Below are positions 17,716-26,747 of a stretch of DNA of 64,000 nucleotides, one piece after another. Source of the DNA: Acetispira formosa (nom. nud.). Its GTDB lineage: Bacteria; Desulfobacterota; Desulfarculia; Adiutricales; Adiutricaceae. Position 1 is the first letter of the stretch; each line of letters begins with the position of its first letter. The position numbers and the translations under genes are program-made. The stretch is taken from contig CP026657.1 in assembly GCA_023525915.1 (NCBI GenBank), positions 496,001 through 560,000 on the forward strand. Direction: 5' to 3'. The notes below the pieces were generated by a model, which saw only the letters and a program-made list of their open reading frames with translations, was not told where the DNA came from and searched no databases.

Positions 17716-18498
17716 TTACTGCTTTGAAACGATGGTCACGGCGTTGGCTTCAGCTACCGCATCGCGCCAATTCAGGCTGTTGGCTTTGATGGACTGCATT
17801 TTATCATCAGGGCCGGAATTTTCAAAGTAGGCCAGAAAAACCAGCTTGTCCGCTACTTGAAGCGATGTCGCCGTCAGGAAGACTTCCGAACGCTGACCGA
17901 AAACATTGAATGAAACCCTGGCCCCCAGTGAGAGGGAGTTGCGGTTATCATCGAATTTTTTGGTGAACTTGTCGGTCAGGAACTTGAAGCCGATGTCCAC
18001 GCCCATTTTTTCAGTCAGCTTGGCGTTGCCCTTGCTGGTCAGGGTTTTGGCCACCACGCCGTTGTTGGCCGCGAAGGAAAACCAGCTGGCATAGCGCTTG
18101 AGTTCCTTTTCAGCGGTTTTCGCGGTGAAACTCTTTTTGGCCATTTTCTTTGGCACGCAGATCATGGCGTAACGGGGAATCGAGGCGGGCTTATGGGCGG
18201 CCACAGCCTCAACGAAGCTTTTCCATTCCGCCGGGTCCGCATAAATGGCCAGCACCCTAAGCTTGAATTTAGGCTCCAGGCTTTTTATATATTCATCCGC
18301 CGCCGGATACTTGCCGTCGACTCTGGTCATTCCGGCCGGGGCGGCCATGACCAGAGTCAGGGTACCTATATCGGCCTGATTCAGATCGGCCACCTTTTTC
18401 GGCGCGGGTTTGGCCTGTGCGGACGGAAGACCGGCCGCCAGGCTCAGGGCCATCGCGGCCATCAAAAGCAGAACATTGCGCAACATCGAAATTTTCAT
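17716..18498 (-). CDS. Secreted protein of unknown function
   Basis: A 260-residue protein not recognised as any family. It starts MKISMLRNVLLLMAAMALSL and has a clear signal peptide ending near LPSAQA, so it should be periplasmic or secreted. The mature part is Lys-rich and mixed alpha/beta, with VMAAPAGMTRVDGKY, RYAMICVPKKMAKKS and SLSLGARVSFNVFGQRSEVF. The frame stays open to 18582, but that part is the 93-bp repeat. The ATG at 18498 has GGGAGGG seven bases upstream, and the signal peptide follows it directly. One cysteine only; no catalytic motif is obvious. Confidence 0.75.
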   Translation of the reverse strand: MKISMLRNVLLLMAAMALSLAAGLPSAQAKPAPKKVADLNQADIGTLTLVMAAPAGMTRVDGKYPAADEYIKSLEPKFKLRVLAIYADPAEWKSFVEAVAAHKPASIPRYAMICVPKKMAKKSFTAKTAEKELKRYASWFSFAANNGVVAKTLTSKGNAKLTEKMGVDIGFKFLTDKFTKKFDDNRNSLSLGARVSFNVFGQRSEVFLTATSLQVADKLVFLAYFENSGPDDKMQSIKANSLNWRDAVAEANAVTIVSKQ

Positions 18499-18511
18499 AT
18501 TCGCCCTCCCC

Positions 18512-18604
18512 CCGCCGGGCTGGGCCCGGACCCCATGTCTAGGTGACGTTTTCCCGTAATAGTTTATTACGGCGGCCATCATCGTATTAAGAGCGTTGCC
18601 CCCT
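18512..18604 (-). repeat. 93-bp leader repeat, copy 2 (before the secreted protein)
   Basis: Closest relative of the copy at 30954-31046. It has CTCTTAATACGATGATGGCC, the inverted pair CGTAAT/ATTACG, CATGGGGTCC and the hairpin CCGGGCCCAGCCCGG. It ends 13 bases before the start codon at 18498, just ahead of the Shine-Dalgarno sequence. Confidence 0.75.
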
Positions 18605-18700
18605 TGACTGTGACCTGTATGTGGCCCGCACGGGAAAGCAAGCAGTCATCAATACTATAGCAAAAAGCAAACCTAGTAAAAGAATAGTTCTTTTTTTCAT
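18587..18700 (-). CDS. Possible small lipoprotein (37 aa)
   Basis: A short frame starting MKKRTILLLGLLFAIVLMTA then Cys, which is a good lipoprotein signal with lipobox LMTAC. The mature part would be only 17 residues and its last six fall in the 93-bp repeat. No Shine-Dalgarno sequence is seen before the ATG at 18700. It may be a real entericidin-like peptide, or a gene cut short by the repeat. Confidence 0.35.
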   Translation of the reverse strand: MKKRTILLLGLLFAIVLMTACFPVRATYRSQSRGQRS

Positions 18701-18779
18701 GAATTCAAGGAGTTTTGGGAAAATGGCTTTCATGGTGTGGCTTGTTTGCCACACCATTAGTGGCCGGGCGAACACAAGG

Positions 18780-20588
18780 CTATTTATTTTTTTCCACCGG
18801 TTTCTTTCTGAGGCGGATGGATTTGGGGGTCACTTCCAGCATCTCATCTTCGCGGATATATTCAATGGCCTCCTCCAGCGAGAAGCGCCGGGGCGGAGTG
18901 AGCCGCAGGGCTTCGTCTGAGCCGCTGGCCCGGACATTGGTCAGTTTCTTTTCCTTGCAGGGATTTACCCACAGGTCCTCACCGCGAGAGTTTTCACCGA
19001 CTATCAGGCCGGGATAGACCGGGTCACCGGGGCTGGCGAAGATTATGCCGCGCGGCTCAAGGTGATAGAGGGCGTAGGTGACGGCCGCCCCGGAACGGTC
19101 AGAGACCAGGGAGCCATTGGGGCGGCCCTTGATGGGCCCCAGAAAGGGAGTGGTCCCGATGACCAGAGTGTTCAGGAGACCGGTGCCCCTGGTGTCGGTC
19201 ATGAACTGGCTGCGATAGCCGATGAGGCCGCGCGTGGGCATCTTGATTTCCAAACGCACACGGCCGGAGCCGTGATTGGCCAGTTTGTTCACCTGCCCGC
19301 GCCGGGCGGAGAGTTTTTCAGTCACCACCCCGATAAACTCCTCCGGCACGTCGATGACGGCCAGTTCCAGCGGTTCATGCTTCTGGCCGTCTATTTCACT
19401 GACAATAATGCGCGGCGGGCCGAGGGTCAGTTCAAAACCTTCACGGCGCATGGTTTCCACCAGCACGGCCAGCTGCAATTCGCCGCGCGCGCTGACGCGA
19501 TAGCTGTCGGACTGGCCGGGGGTCGGCTCGACCCGGATGGAGACGTTGTAGAGAGCTTCCTTGTCCAGCCGGTCCTTGATCTGGCGGGAAGTCAGAAGCT
19601 TGCCCTCCTTGCCGGCCAGGGGGGAGGAATTGACGGAAAACTCCATCGACAGGGTCGGCTCGTCGACCACCACGGTGGGCAGGGCAACGGGGTTTTCCGG
19701 GTCGGCAATGGTGTCGCCGATGAAAGCGTCCTCCAGACCGGCCATGGCTACGATATCGCCGGCGAAGACCTCCTGGGTCTCAACGCGGCTCAAGCCCTGA
19801 TAGGTATAAAGAACCTTGATCTGGCCTTTTTTAAACACTTCGCCGTCTTTCATCACCGCCACTTCCTGTCCGCTTCTGAGGCGGCCGTGGCGCAAGGGGC
19901 CGATAACCAGACGCCCCACATAATCAGACCAGTCCAGATTAGTGACCAGAAAACGGGCCGACTCGTCCAGCGAACCGGTGGGAGCGGGGATATGCTCGAC
20001 AATGGCCTTGAAAAGGGGTTCAAGCGATTCTCCACCCTCCCCGGCCAGAGCCGCCTCCAGAGACGTAAAGGCCTGCCCGGCCTTGGCATTGGTGTAAAGC
20101 ACCGGGAAATCCAACTGATCCTCTTCCGCGTCCAGATCGATGAAGAGGGAGTACAATTCGTCCAGCACTTCTTCAGGGCGGCGGTCGGGACGGTCTATTT
20201 TATTGATGACCGCGATGATCGGCAACTGTCCGGCCAGGGCTTTCTGAAGCACAAAACGGGTCTGGGGCAGCGGGCCCTCCGATGAATCAACCAGCAGGAT
20301 GACCCCGTCAACCATAGTCAGGGTCCGCTCGACTTCACCGCCGAAATCCGCGTGGCCAGGGGTGTCGACAATGTTGATCTTGATGTCGCCAAAGCTGACC
20401 GCCGTATTCTTGGCCATGATGGTGATGCCTTTTTCACGCTCCAGATCCATGCTGTCCATCACGCGTTCATGCACGGCCTGGTTATCACGGAACAGTCCGC
20501 TCTGCCACAGCATGGCGTCCACCAGAGTGGTCTTGCCGTGATCGACGTGGGCGATAATGGCCACATTCCTTATATTTTTGGGATCCAT
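18780..20588 (-). CDS. typA: Ribosome-associated GTPase TypA/BipA
   Basis: A 602-residue translational GTPase of EF-G type, usual length for BipA. G1 is AHVDHGKTT near residue 13, the switch [13 protein letters not shown] near 72, and G4 is NKIDRPD near 127; domains II, III, V and the BipA-specific C-terminal domain follow. It assists 50S assembly and stress growth. The start is MDPKNIRN at 20588, with GGAGG eight bases upstream; the frame open to 20672 has no support. It is followed closely by the possible small lipoprotein gene. Confidence 0.97.
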   Translation of the reverse strand: MDPKNIRNVAIIAHVDHGKTTLVDAMLWQSGLFRDNQAVHERVMDSMDLEREKGITIMAKNTAVSFGDIKINIVDTPGHADFGGEVERTLTMVDGVILLVDSSEGPLPQTRFVLQKALAGQLPIIAVINKIDRPDRRPEEVLDELYSLFIDLDAEEDQLDFPVLYTNAKAGQAFTSLEAALAGEGGESLEPLFKAIVEHIPAPTGSLDESARFLVTNLDWSDYVGRLVIGPLRHGRLRSGQEVAVMKDGEVFKKGQIKVLYTYQGLSRVETQEVFAGDIVAMAGLEDAFIGDTIADPENPVALPTVVVDEPTLSMEFSVNSSPLAGKEGKLLTSRQIKDRLDKEALYNVSIRVEPTPGQSDSYRVSARGELQLAVLVETMRREGFELTLGPPRIIVSEIDGQKHEPLELAVIDVPEEFIGVVTEKLSARRGQVNKLANHGSGRVRLEIKMPTRGLIGYRSQFMTDTRGTGLLNTLVIGTTPFLGPIKGRPNGSLVSDRSGAAVTYALYHLEPRGIIFASPGDPVYPGLIVGENSRGEDLWVNPCKEKKLTNVRASGSDEALRLTPPRRFSLEEAIEYIREDEMLEVTPKSIRLRKKPVEKNK

Positions 20589-20742
20589 CAGATAACCTCC
20601 GAGAATTTGAACCGGCGGGAAAAGCCAGAAAGGGACAGAGCTCCAAATCAAGTGTAAAACACTGTCGAACAAGGTGATTTTTTTACATCTTCATGGAAAG
20701 AAAGTCAAGAAATAACTGGAAGCATGAAGAGGCACACAAAAA

Positions 20743-20774
20743 AACGGCCGTCGCCCAGACAGCGACGGCCGCCA
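20743..20774 (-). terminator. Rho-independent terminator of the small CxxC gene
   Basis: On the minus strand GGCCGTCGC pairs with GCGACGGCC across a 7-nt loop and is followed by GTTTTTTTTG. It lies about 110 bases after the stop of the gene at 20884-21126. Confidence 0.8.
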
Positions 20775-20883
20775 TATAACTATCAGAAATCGTGCGTGGT
20801 TAGCACTGGACAGGTCCGCTGAGTCACTTTCGACCCACCGTTGTTTTCGGCCGGCACAAGCGACCGGGACGCAACAGGAAGAA

Positions 20884-21126
20884 TCACTTGATCAGGGCGT
20901 CGAGAATCTTGGGCGTGGCCAGATGAGGAGAACCATCTTCATCAACAGCCACCATCGGCTGATTATCAGGGCCATACCCCACCTGGGTCAGACAGCCGCA
21001 CTTTTTGCACCAACGATGTTCCAGACGGGATGACGGCTCATTCTGGGCCGCTTCCTCCGCCACAATCATCCAGACGTGGGCTTTGCCATCAATGCATTCT
21101 GAAATCCTAGGTTTTTGCAAGGCCAT
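20884..21126 (-). CDS. Small hypothetical protein with CKKCGC knuckle
   Basis: An 80-residue soluble protein, unrecognised. It has CIDGKAHVW near the N terminus and EHRWCKKCGCLTQVGYG in the middle; the CxxCxC group with His and Cys nearby could bind zinc or iron. The start ATG has GGAG seven bases upstream and a strong terminator follows, so it is probably a real, monocistronic gene. Similar short treble-clef-like proteins occur in deltaproteobacteria, without known role. Confidence 0.7.
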   Translation of the reverse strand: MALQKPRISECIDGKAHVWMIVAEEAAQNEPSSRLEHRWCKKCGCLTQVGYGPDNQPMVAVDEDGSPHLATPKILDALIK

Positions 21127-21217
21127 ATATTCACTCCATAATTAAAAGGCTGCCGAAAAATTGCCAGACGGACAGCTTCTTCTAATTATACAGGAAAGGC
21201 AGGCATTATTCAAGCAT

Positions 21218-21439
21218 GTAACTATTCAGCCGGTAGGTGGCGGGGTGCTCAGACTTTTTCCGCCATGCGTCGCCCACGGCCTTTCAGATCAAGGGGATGA
21301 CCTGAAGGTCTATCCCCTTGATCTGAAAGGCCTCCGCCTAGCCTGACGAAAAAATTCTTCGCGCGGGCGGGGCAGAAATTGGTAAACAGCTAATTTTATT
21401 ACAACGCATTCTTGTGATCTAAAAGGTGCTGAATAGTTA
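21218..21439. mobile_element. Possible MITE with strong internal hairpin
   Basis: TAACTATTCAGC at 21219-21230 is repeated inverted as GCTGAATAGTTA at 21428-21439, and the direct repeat TTATTCAAGCAT flanks it (21206-21217, 21437-21448). Inside, 21278-21298 pairs perfectly with 21312-21332 over 21 bp, and GACC/GGTC extends the stem into the loop. No coding sequence. The rest of the gap 21127-21658 shows only a TTTTAGCCA/TGGCTAAAA pair (about 21523-21556). Confidence 0.5.
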
Positions 21440-21658
21440 TTCAAGCATAACCCAAGCATGGATGGAAACGCCTTCGGGGCTCGCGCTTCGAATCGTAGAC
21501 GCCCGCGACTGGCCTGGACATGCTTTTAGCCATAACAATTCGAGCGGCTGGCTAAAAACAGGCGTTCAAATATGGCATATCTCAGCCGTCAACCAATAGC
21601 CCGCATCGGCCGCCCTTACAATCACCGGCCTTTTCAGGCAGCGAGGCGGCGCGGGAGA

Positions 21659-21973
21659 TCAAAACTCATCGCTGGTGTTCTCATCCACGGCTTCGCCATT
21701 GATCTTCTTGCGCAGAATGCCGGAATTTTTAAAGACAACCACCCGGCGGGCTCTCAATTCCAAAGATTCCTTGGTCTGAGGATTTCGTCCCCGGCGGGCT
21801 CTTTTCCGTTTTACCACAAACTTGCCAAAGCCGCTGATCAGAACATCTCTCTCATCAGCCAGGGTTCGTTTAAGGATCTCCATCAGCTTTTCAATGGCCT
21901 GGCGGGCGTCTTTCCTGGAAAGCTCGGTTTTCTCAAAAACATCCGTAATAATTTTTTCTTTTGTCACTGCCAT
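21659..21973 (-). CDS. ihfA: IHF/HU-family DNA-binding protein, IHF-alpha-like
   Basis: A 104-residue histone-like protein: helical N terminus (TKEKIITDVFEKTELSRKDA), then SGFGKFVVKRK and the beta-arm segment RARRGRNPQT with its conserved Pro, and VVFKNSG. The arm sequence and length fit the IHF alpha branch, which bends DNA as a heterodimer with IHF beta; HU cannot be ruled out. GGAG lies seven bases before the ATG. The C-terminal tail (EAVDENTSDEF) is acidic. No partner subunit gene is in the window. Confidence 0.88.
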   Translation of the reverse strand: MAVTKEKIITDVFEKTELSRKDARQAIEKLMEILKRTLADERDVLISGFGKFVVKRKRARRGRNPQTKESLELRARRVVVFKNSGILRKKINGEAVDENTSDEF

Positions 21974-22560
21974 TTACATTCTCCATCGCGGGGTTCCTCA
22001 CCCGCCGCCAACTTCCAAAGCAACATTAGCTGTGTTTCAAGATTTTCACGCTGGACGACGACCGCCATCTGTTTTTCACGCAAAAAGTCGAAAACATTCA
22101 GTGTAACTTTAAATTGTCACAATGTGGCTGCTGAGGTTACTGTAGCCGATAAAATAAAAATAACCCGAATCACGTCAGATATTCATCAAAAAAATCAGTT
22201 TAGTTAGGTTCAAAAACATACTGTTGAAGATGCACCGAAACGCACTGTCGTTCGCCAATGCACGGCAGGTTGACTGTGCGCCGGTAAAAGCTCATTCATC
22301 GGCTTAAAAAAATACGCGATTAAAGCTTTACTGTATTCAGCAAAAACATTAATATGGATTTTTAACTTGTGAATTGGGTTAAAAATCTTGATTCACCATT
22401 GTGGAGCCTTTTTCTGAATTATTCGTTAAAAGTCCTGTTTTGTCAAGGATATTTTTAGGTTTCCAGAATTTTGGCAGCGGTGGGAGCGGCCAAAAATGTT
22501 AGGAAAAAAGTTTTAATTAGTTGCATAAAAATTTTCTTAATCAGGGGAGAGGAGATAGGG
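21974..22560. other. Divergent intergenic region
   Basis: 587 bp between the divergent IHF-like and DUF362 genes. It is AT-rich to the right and should hold both promoters. It contains one small palindromic repeat (22232-22289). An open frame from 22471 continues into the DUF362 gene, but the ribosome site supports the start at 22561. Confidence 0.5.
22232..22289 (+). repeat. Small palindromic repeat, copy b
   Basis: CGCAC (22241-22245) pairs with GTGCG (22276-22280), with further GTC/GAC and GCC/GGC pairing inside. It ends GTGCGCCGGTAAAA exactly as copy a at 2546-2600. Confidence 0.5.
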
Positions 22561-23694
22561 ATGCCAAGTGAAGTATTTGGAATCACGTTAAGAACGCATT
22601 TTCGGGAAAATCTTTCCCAAAAACTTTTGCGCTTATTCATGGCCATGAATCCTGAAAAGGCGGTAAAACCCAAATCAATTTGGGCAGTTAAATTACATTT
22701 TGGTGAGCGTGGCAACCATACGTTTATCAGGCCGCACCTGGTACGCACATTTACTGACGCCCTAAAGTCATTCCAGGCCAAACCATTTTTGACCGACACC
22801 AACACTCTTTATGTTGGTGGACGCATCAACTCCGCCGACCATTTGGAAACAGCGGTAATGCATGGTTTCGGTTATGAAGTCACCGGCGCTCCCCTCATTA
22901 TAGCCGACGGGCTGCGAGGGTCCAATGAGGTGGCGGTGGAAGTAAATCGCGGCGGCGTGACCCACGCCTATATCGCCGCCGACTTTGCGGCCGCCGACGG
23001 GGCTGTTATTCTGAGCCATGTCAAAGGCCACGAACTGACCGGCTTCGGCGGGGCTCTTAAAAACGTGGGTATGGGGGCGGCTTCAAGGCGCGGGAAGCTG
23101 GATCAGCATTCTGACCTATCACCCAAGGTTAGCGCCAAAAAATGTATAAGCTGCGGCCGATGTATCAGGCAATGCGCTCATCAGGCCATTTCGTTCACCG
23201 AAGAAAAGAAAGCCCGCATCGACCCGGCCAAGTGCGTGGGCTGTGCCAGCTGCATCCCCGTCTGCCCGGAAGCGGCCATTGATATTCAGTGGGACGGCGA
23301 TGCGCCCAAATTCATGAAAAAGATGATCGAATATTCCAAAGCGGCCCTGGCCGGCAAGGAAGACAGAGTCTTCTACATCAATTTTATCAACGGACTCAGT
23401 CCGCTGTGCGATTGCAATAATCACTCTGACGCCCCCATTGTGGCCGATCTGGGCATCCTGGCCAGCTGCGATCCGGTGGCCCTGGATCTGGCTTCGGCTG
23501 AATTGGTCAATAACGCCCAAGGCTTACCCCACAGCGCCCTGCCGGAATCGGCCATGGCTCCGGGTGCCGATAAATGGGAAGCCCTCCACCCCGGCTGCCA
23601 GTGGCCTTATCAGCTTCAATACGCCGAAGAGATCGGTCTGGGCAGCCGCGATTACAAACTCACCTGGCTGCCGGAAGCGAAGGGCGTGGAATAA
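22561..23694 (+). CDS. DUF362 domain protein with two 4Fe-4S clusters
   Basis: A 377-residue redox protein. An N-terminal DUF362 region (KSIWAVKLHFGERGNHTFIR) surrounds a ferredoxin insert at about residues 190-240 with CISCGRCIRQC and CVGCASCIPVC, each followed by the Pro/Ala-type fourth-cysteine context of 2[4Fe-4S] ferredoxins. Proteins of this type are widespread in anaerobes; their substrate is not known. GGAGAG lies before the ATG at 22561. The stop codon is immediately followed by the GTG start of trmFO, so the two genes are almost certainly co-translated. Confidence 0.88.
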   Translation: MPSEVFGITLRTHFRENLSQKLLRLFMAMNPEKAVKPKSIWAVKLHFGERGNHTFIRPHLVRTFTDALKSFQAKPFLTDTNTLYVGGRINSADHLETAVMHGFGYEVTGAPLIIADGLRGSNEVAVEVNRGGVTHAYIAADFAAADGAVILSHVKGHELTGFGGALKNVGMGAASRRGKLDQHSDLSPKVSAKKCISCGRCIRQCAHQAISFTEEKKARIDPAKCVGCASCIPVCPEAAIDIQWDGDAPKFMKKMIEYSKAALAGKEDRVFYINFINGLSPLCDCNNHSDAPIVADLGILASCDPVALDLASAELVNNAQGLPHSALPESAMAPGADKWEALHPGCQWPYQLQYAEEIGLGSRDYKLTWLPEAKGVE

Positions 23695-25008
23695 GTGGCT
23701 TCTATTGATGTTATAGGCGGCGGCCTGGCCGGGTGCGAGGCCGCCTGGCGGGCCGCGTCTCACGGAGTTCAGGTGCGGCTGTGGGAAATGAAACCGGAAC
23801 AGTTCAGCCCGGCCCACAAACTGCCGACCCTGGCTGAATTGGTCTGCTCCAACTCACTGCGCTCCAATAAACCGGACAGCGCGGTGGGTTTATTGAAAGA
23901 GGAAATGCGGGGCCTGAACTCCATTGTTATGGCCGCCGCCGCGGTGACGGCCGTACCGGCCGGAGGCGCTCTGGCTGTGGACCGCGAACTCTTCAGCCGG
24001 GAAGTCACCCGGCTGATTGAGTCCAATCCTTTGATAAGCCTGATTCAGGCTGAAGTGGCCGCCTGGCCGGAGGGCGAAGCCCCGGTGGTGGTGGCCGCCG
24101 GCCCCTTGGCTACAGAGAGCATGGTCACGCTTCTGGGTCAAAAAATATCTTCACCGAATCTCCACTTCTATGACGCACTGGCCCCGATAGTTACCCGCGA
24201 TTCACTGGATTTTTCGAAAATATACTCCGCCAACCGCTATGAGGACGGCGAAGGCGATTATCTCAACTGCCCCATGAACAAGGAAGAGTTTCAGCTTTTT
24301 TTGCAAAAGCTGTTGGAGGCGGACGAAGTGGTGCGGCGCGATTTTGAGGACCAGCGTTTTTTTGAGGGCTGTCTGCCCATTGAAGTTATGGCCCGACGCG
24401 GGCCCCGCACCTTGACTTTCGGACCCATGAAACCGGTGGGGCTGGACAATCCGGCCACCGGGCGCCGTCCCTATGCGGTGGTACAGTTGCGCCGTGAGAA
24501 TCAAGCCGGGACGCTGTGGAACCTGGTCGGCTTTCAGACCCGTCTGACCCGACCGGCCCAGACGGAAGTTTTCCGCGCTATCCCCGGCCTGGAAAAAGCC
24601 GAGTTCGCCCGCTTCGGAGCCATTCATCGCAATACCTATCTGGATGCCCCGCAAGTGCTGGATGAATATCAGCGGTTGAACAGTGATGCCCGAATTTTTG
24701 TGGCCGGACAAATTTCCGGGGTGGAGGGCTATGTGGAGTCAGCGGCCCAGGGCCTGTGGGCCGGTGAGAACGCGGCACGGAGCGCACTCGGCCACCCTCT
24801 TCTTGTTCCGCCGCCGGGTACAGCATTCGGGGCCATGTTGGGGCATTTGCGGCACAACAGCGGCAGGAAGTATTTCGCACCCTCCAATATTAATTTCGGC
24901 CTGTTTCCGCCTCCACCGCCTGAGATTCATAAAAGCGCCCGTTCGGCCTGGCTTCTGGAGACGGCTAGACGCCAGTTTTCAGATTTGATGAGGAGTATTA
25001 ATGACTGA
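23695..25008 (+). CDS. trmFO: Methylenetetrahydrofolate-tRNA-(uracil-54-C5)-methyltransferase TrmFO
   Basis: A 437-residue flavoprotein that makes ribothymidine 54 in the T loop of tRNAs, using methylenetetrahydrofolate and FAD. The FAD-binding glycine motif VIGGGLAGCEAAW is at the N terminus, followed by the family block LAELVCSNSLRSN with the catalytic Cys region; CPMNKEEF and QISGVEGYVESAAQG are also family hallmarks. Full length. GTG start directly abuts the upstream stop codon, without spacing; the last eight bases overlap the next gene (ATGACTGA). Confidence 0.97.
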   Translation: MASIDVIGGGLAGCEAAWRAASHGVQVRLWEMKPEQFSPAHKLPTLAELVCSNSLRSNKPDSAVGLLKEEMRGLNSIVMAAAAVTAVPAGGALAVDRELFSREVTRLIESNPLISLIQAEVAAWPEGEAPVVVAAGPLATESMVTLLGQKISSPNLHFYDALAPIVTRDSLDFSKIYSANRYEDGEGDYLNCPMNKEEFQLFLQKLLEADEVVRRDFEDQRFFEGCLPIEVMARRGPRTLTFGPMKPVGLDNPATGRRPYAVVQLRRENQAGTLWNLVGFQTRLTRPAQTEVFRAIPGLEKAEFARFGAIHRNTYLDAPQVLDEYQRLNSDARIFVAGQISGVEGYVESAAQGLWAGENAARSALGHPLLVPPPGTAFGAMLGHLRHNSGRKYFAPSNINFGLFPPPPPEIHKSARSAWLLETARRQFSDLMRSIND

Positions 25009-25903
25009 AGGATTGAAAAAATCAGCGTTGCGAGTGTTAGCCGTCCTGTCGGTGACGGCCATAGTGCTGACGGGCGGCTGTGCGGTCACGAGTTCCAATG
25101 CGCGGCTTAACCTGCCCAAAGGGGTATCAATCGGTCAAATCAACGGCCCCGGAGGTGAAGAGCTGGCTAAAACATTGAGGAGCCGAACTTCCGGGGGGGC
25201 TGACGCTGTCCTAAGCGGTCAAGTTTCTTTCAGAGAAGAGGTAACCAGCGAGCGGGAAACTGTGCCGGTAACGGTCAAGGCTGGAAAAGCCCGTACAGTT
25301 TACAAGCCCGATCCTTTCACCAGCCGATTATGGAAAGTTGATGAGATTCCCACCATTACCGAGTTTCAGTCATTTGATTTTCAGCGCATTAAAGGTGAAA
25401 TGGTTTTTGACTGGAGCCTGACCGCCCCAAATATCGGAGTCATAGACACCGGCCGCGCGGCTGTGGATCTTAATCGCACTTTCGGCGGCTTTATGGCCAG
25501 TGAAAAAGTCGCGCCGTCAACACAAAACCCTGATCAACTGGCTAAAGAAGCCCGGACCCTATTGGCTGAAGAGATGACCAGGGCGCTGACGTTGGACTTG
25601 GGGCGTGAGCCCTCCCCTTCTGAAATAGAGACGGCCGATGACGAGTGGAGCCGTCGGGCTAGAACCATGGCCATGCGCGGAGACTGGGAAGGCGCCAAAG
25701 CGGTCTGGATGGAAGCATTGGAGCTCAACCCTCTATTTTCCCCGGCCCTTTATAATTTGGGGCTCTATTACGAGCGCCACAAAAAGCCGGAAGAAGCCAG
25801 GAAGTATTACCAGGAGGCTTTTGTGGCCGAGGCGACCGACCTCCACCGAGCCGCGCTCACCAGACTGACCGAAACACTCATGAGGGCGGGGCGGCTGCCG
25901 TAA
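25001..25903 (+). CDS. TPR-containing lipoprotein
   Basis: A 300-residue exported lipoprotein of unknown role. The signal peptide ends in the lipobox LTGGC (Cys near residue 27). A beta-rich middle contains an extended segment with a PVTVKAGKARTVYKPD stretch, and DWSLTAPNIGVIDTGRAAVDL, which recalls the CsgG/FlgT-like surface-assembly folds. Two TPR motifs lie about 215-290 (GDWEGAKAVWMEALELNPLF and ALYNLGLYYERHKKPEEARK). It overlaps trmFO by 8 bp. The 830-bp palindrome starts 14 bp after the stop. Confidence 0.8.
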   Translation: MTEGLKKSALRVLAVLSVTAIVLTGGCAVTSSNARLNLPKGVSIGQINGPGGEELAKTLRSRTSGGADAVLSGQVSFREEVTSERETVPVTVKAGKARTVYKPDPFTSRLWKVDEIPTITEFQSFDFQRIKGEMVFDWSLTAPNIGVIDTGRAAVDLNRTFGGFMASEKVAPSTQNPDQLAKEARTLLAEEMTRALTLDLGREPSPSEIETADDEWSRRARTMAMRGDWEGAKAVWMEALELNPLFSPALYNLGLYYERHKKPEEARKYYQEAFVAEATDLHRAALTRLTETLMRAGRLP

Positions 25904-25916
25904 AATCTAAGAATAT

Positions 25917-26747
25917 GGAAGTGCGGCCTTTGGCCGCGCGATTAAAGGACTTGGCCTGAAAGGCCAACCAAAGGGCTCCGCCCTCTGGACTCCGGCTGGG
26001 GGAGGGCCCACGCGGGCCCTACCCCAGACCCCACCCGCGCCAGGGGGGCGGAGCCCCCTGGACCCCCAAGAGGTCAGGGTCAGTTTCAACTTTCCCCTTC
26101 CCGCATCGCCGCAACTCGCTTCGGGTACGAAGCTCAGACAAGCGGCGACGCTTCTTACTGTGTCAGCTTCTGGTGCTATAGGCAGTTTTACGTTGTGCTG
26201 TAACATTCCGCGATAGGCAGCTTCATCGGCTGAGTGGTAGTTCACGTATGTTCGGCTTAAATCAGCTTCCCCTTAAAGGCCCTTTCCAGTGCTGTTAGTC
26301 CGTCTCTCTGCCACCTATCGCTTTTTAATGAGTTGCTCATTAGAAAAAAGACGGCCAAGTCTCACCGTTACAGCGCTGGAAAAACTATTGGAGGGGAAAA
26401 AGTAATCAGCCGAACATACGTGAAGCAGCAATCATTCAATGAAGCTGCCTATAGCAAAATGTAACAGCCCAATGTGAAGCGGCCGACAGCGGTTAAAGCG
26501 AAGGTTGTATGAAGCGTCGCCGCTTGTCTGAGCTTCGTACTCGAAGCGAGTTGCGGCGATGCGGGAAAGGGAAAGTTGAAGCCTACCCTGACCTCTTGGG
26601 GTTCCAAGGGGCTTGCCCCTTGGCGCGGGTGGGGTCTGGGGTAGGGCCCGCGTGGGCCCTCCCCCAGCCGGAGTCCAGAGGGTGGAACCCTTTGGTTGGC
26701 CCTTCGGGCCAAGTCCTTTAATCGCCTGCGGCCGAAGGCCCCATTCC
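25917..26747. repeat. 830-bp full-length palindromic element, copy 1
   Basis: The whole 831-bp segment is one imperfect inverted repeat: each half of about 410 bp matches the reverse complement of the other, centred on AATGAGTTGCTCATT (26327-26341). The outer 240 bp of the arms are most alike. Ends read GGAAGTGCGGCC and GGCCCCATTCC; next comes ATTAAAGGACTTGGCC. Several GC hairpins are nested in each arm, including one built on CGCCGC/GCGGCG around CGCTTC/GAAGC. A second copy, in opposite orientation, is at 45353-46180. Open frames of 87-112 codons inside are by-products of the GC-rich repeats. It supplies the last nine residues of the adjacent kinase. Confidence 0.85.

Noticed and set aside
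18499..18582. N-terminal extension MMAAVINYYGK of the secreted protein, and the matching 61-codon frame at 30930-31115
   Set aside because: Both are translations of the 93-bp repeat; the third copy has a stop codon in the same place, so the frame is not under protein selection.
26449..26712. 87-codon open frame inside the 830-bp palindrome, with a similar 87-codon frame at 45388-45651
   Set aside because: The translation is Pro/Arg/Gly-rich low complexity from GC hairpins, similar frames appear on the opposite arm because of the palindrome, and no ribosome site precedes them.
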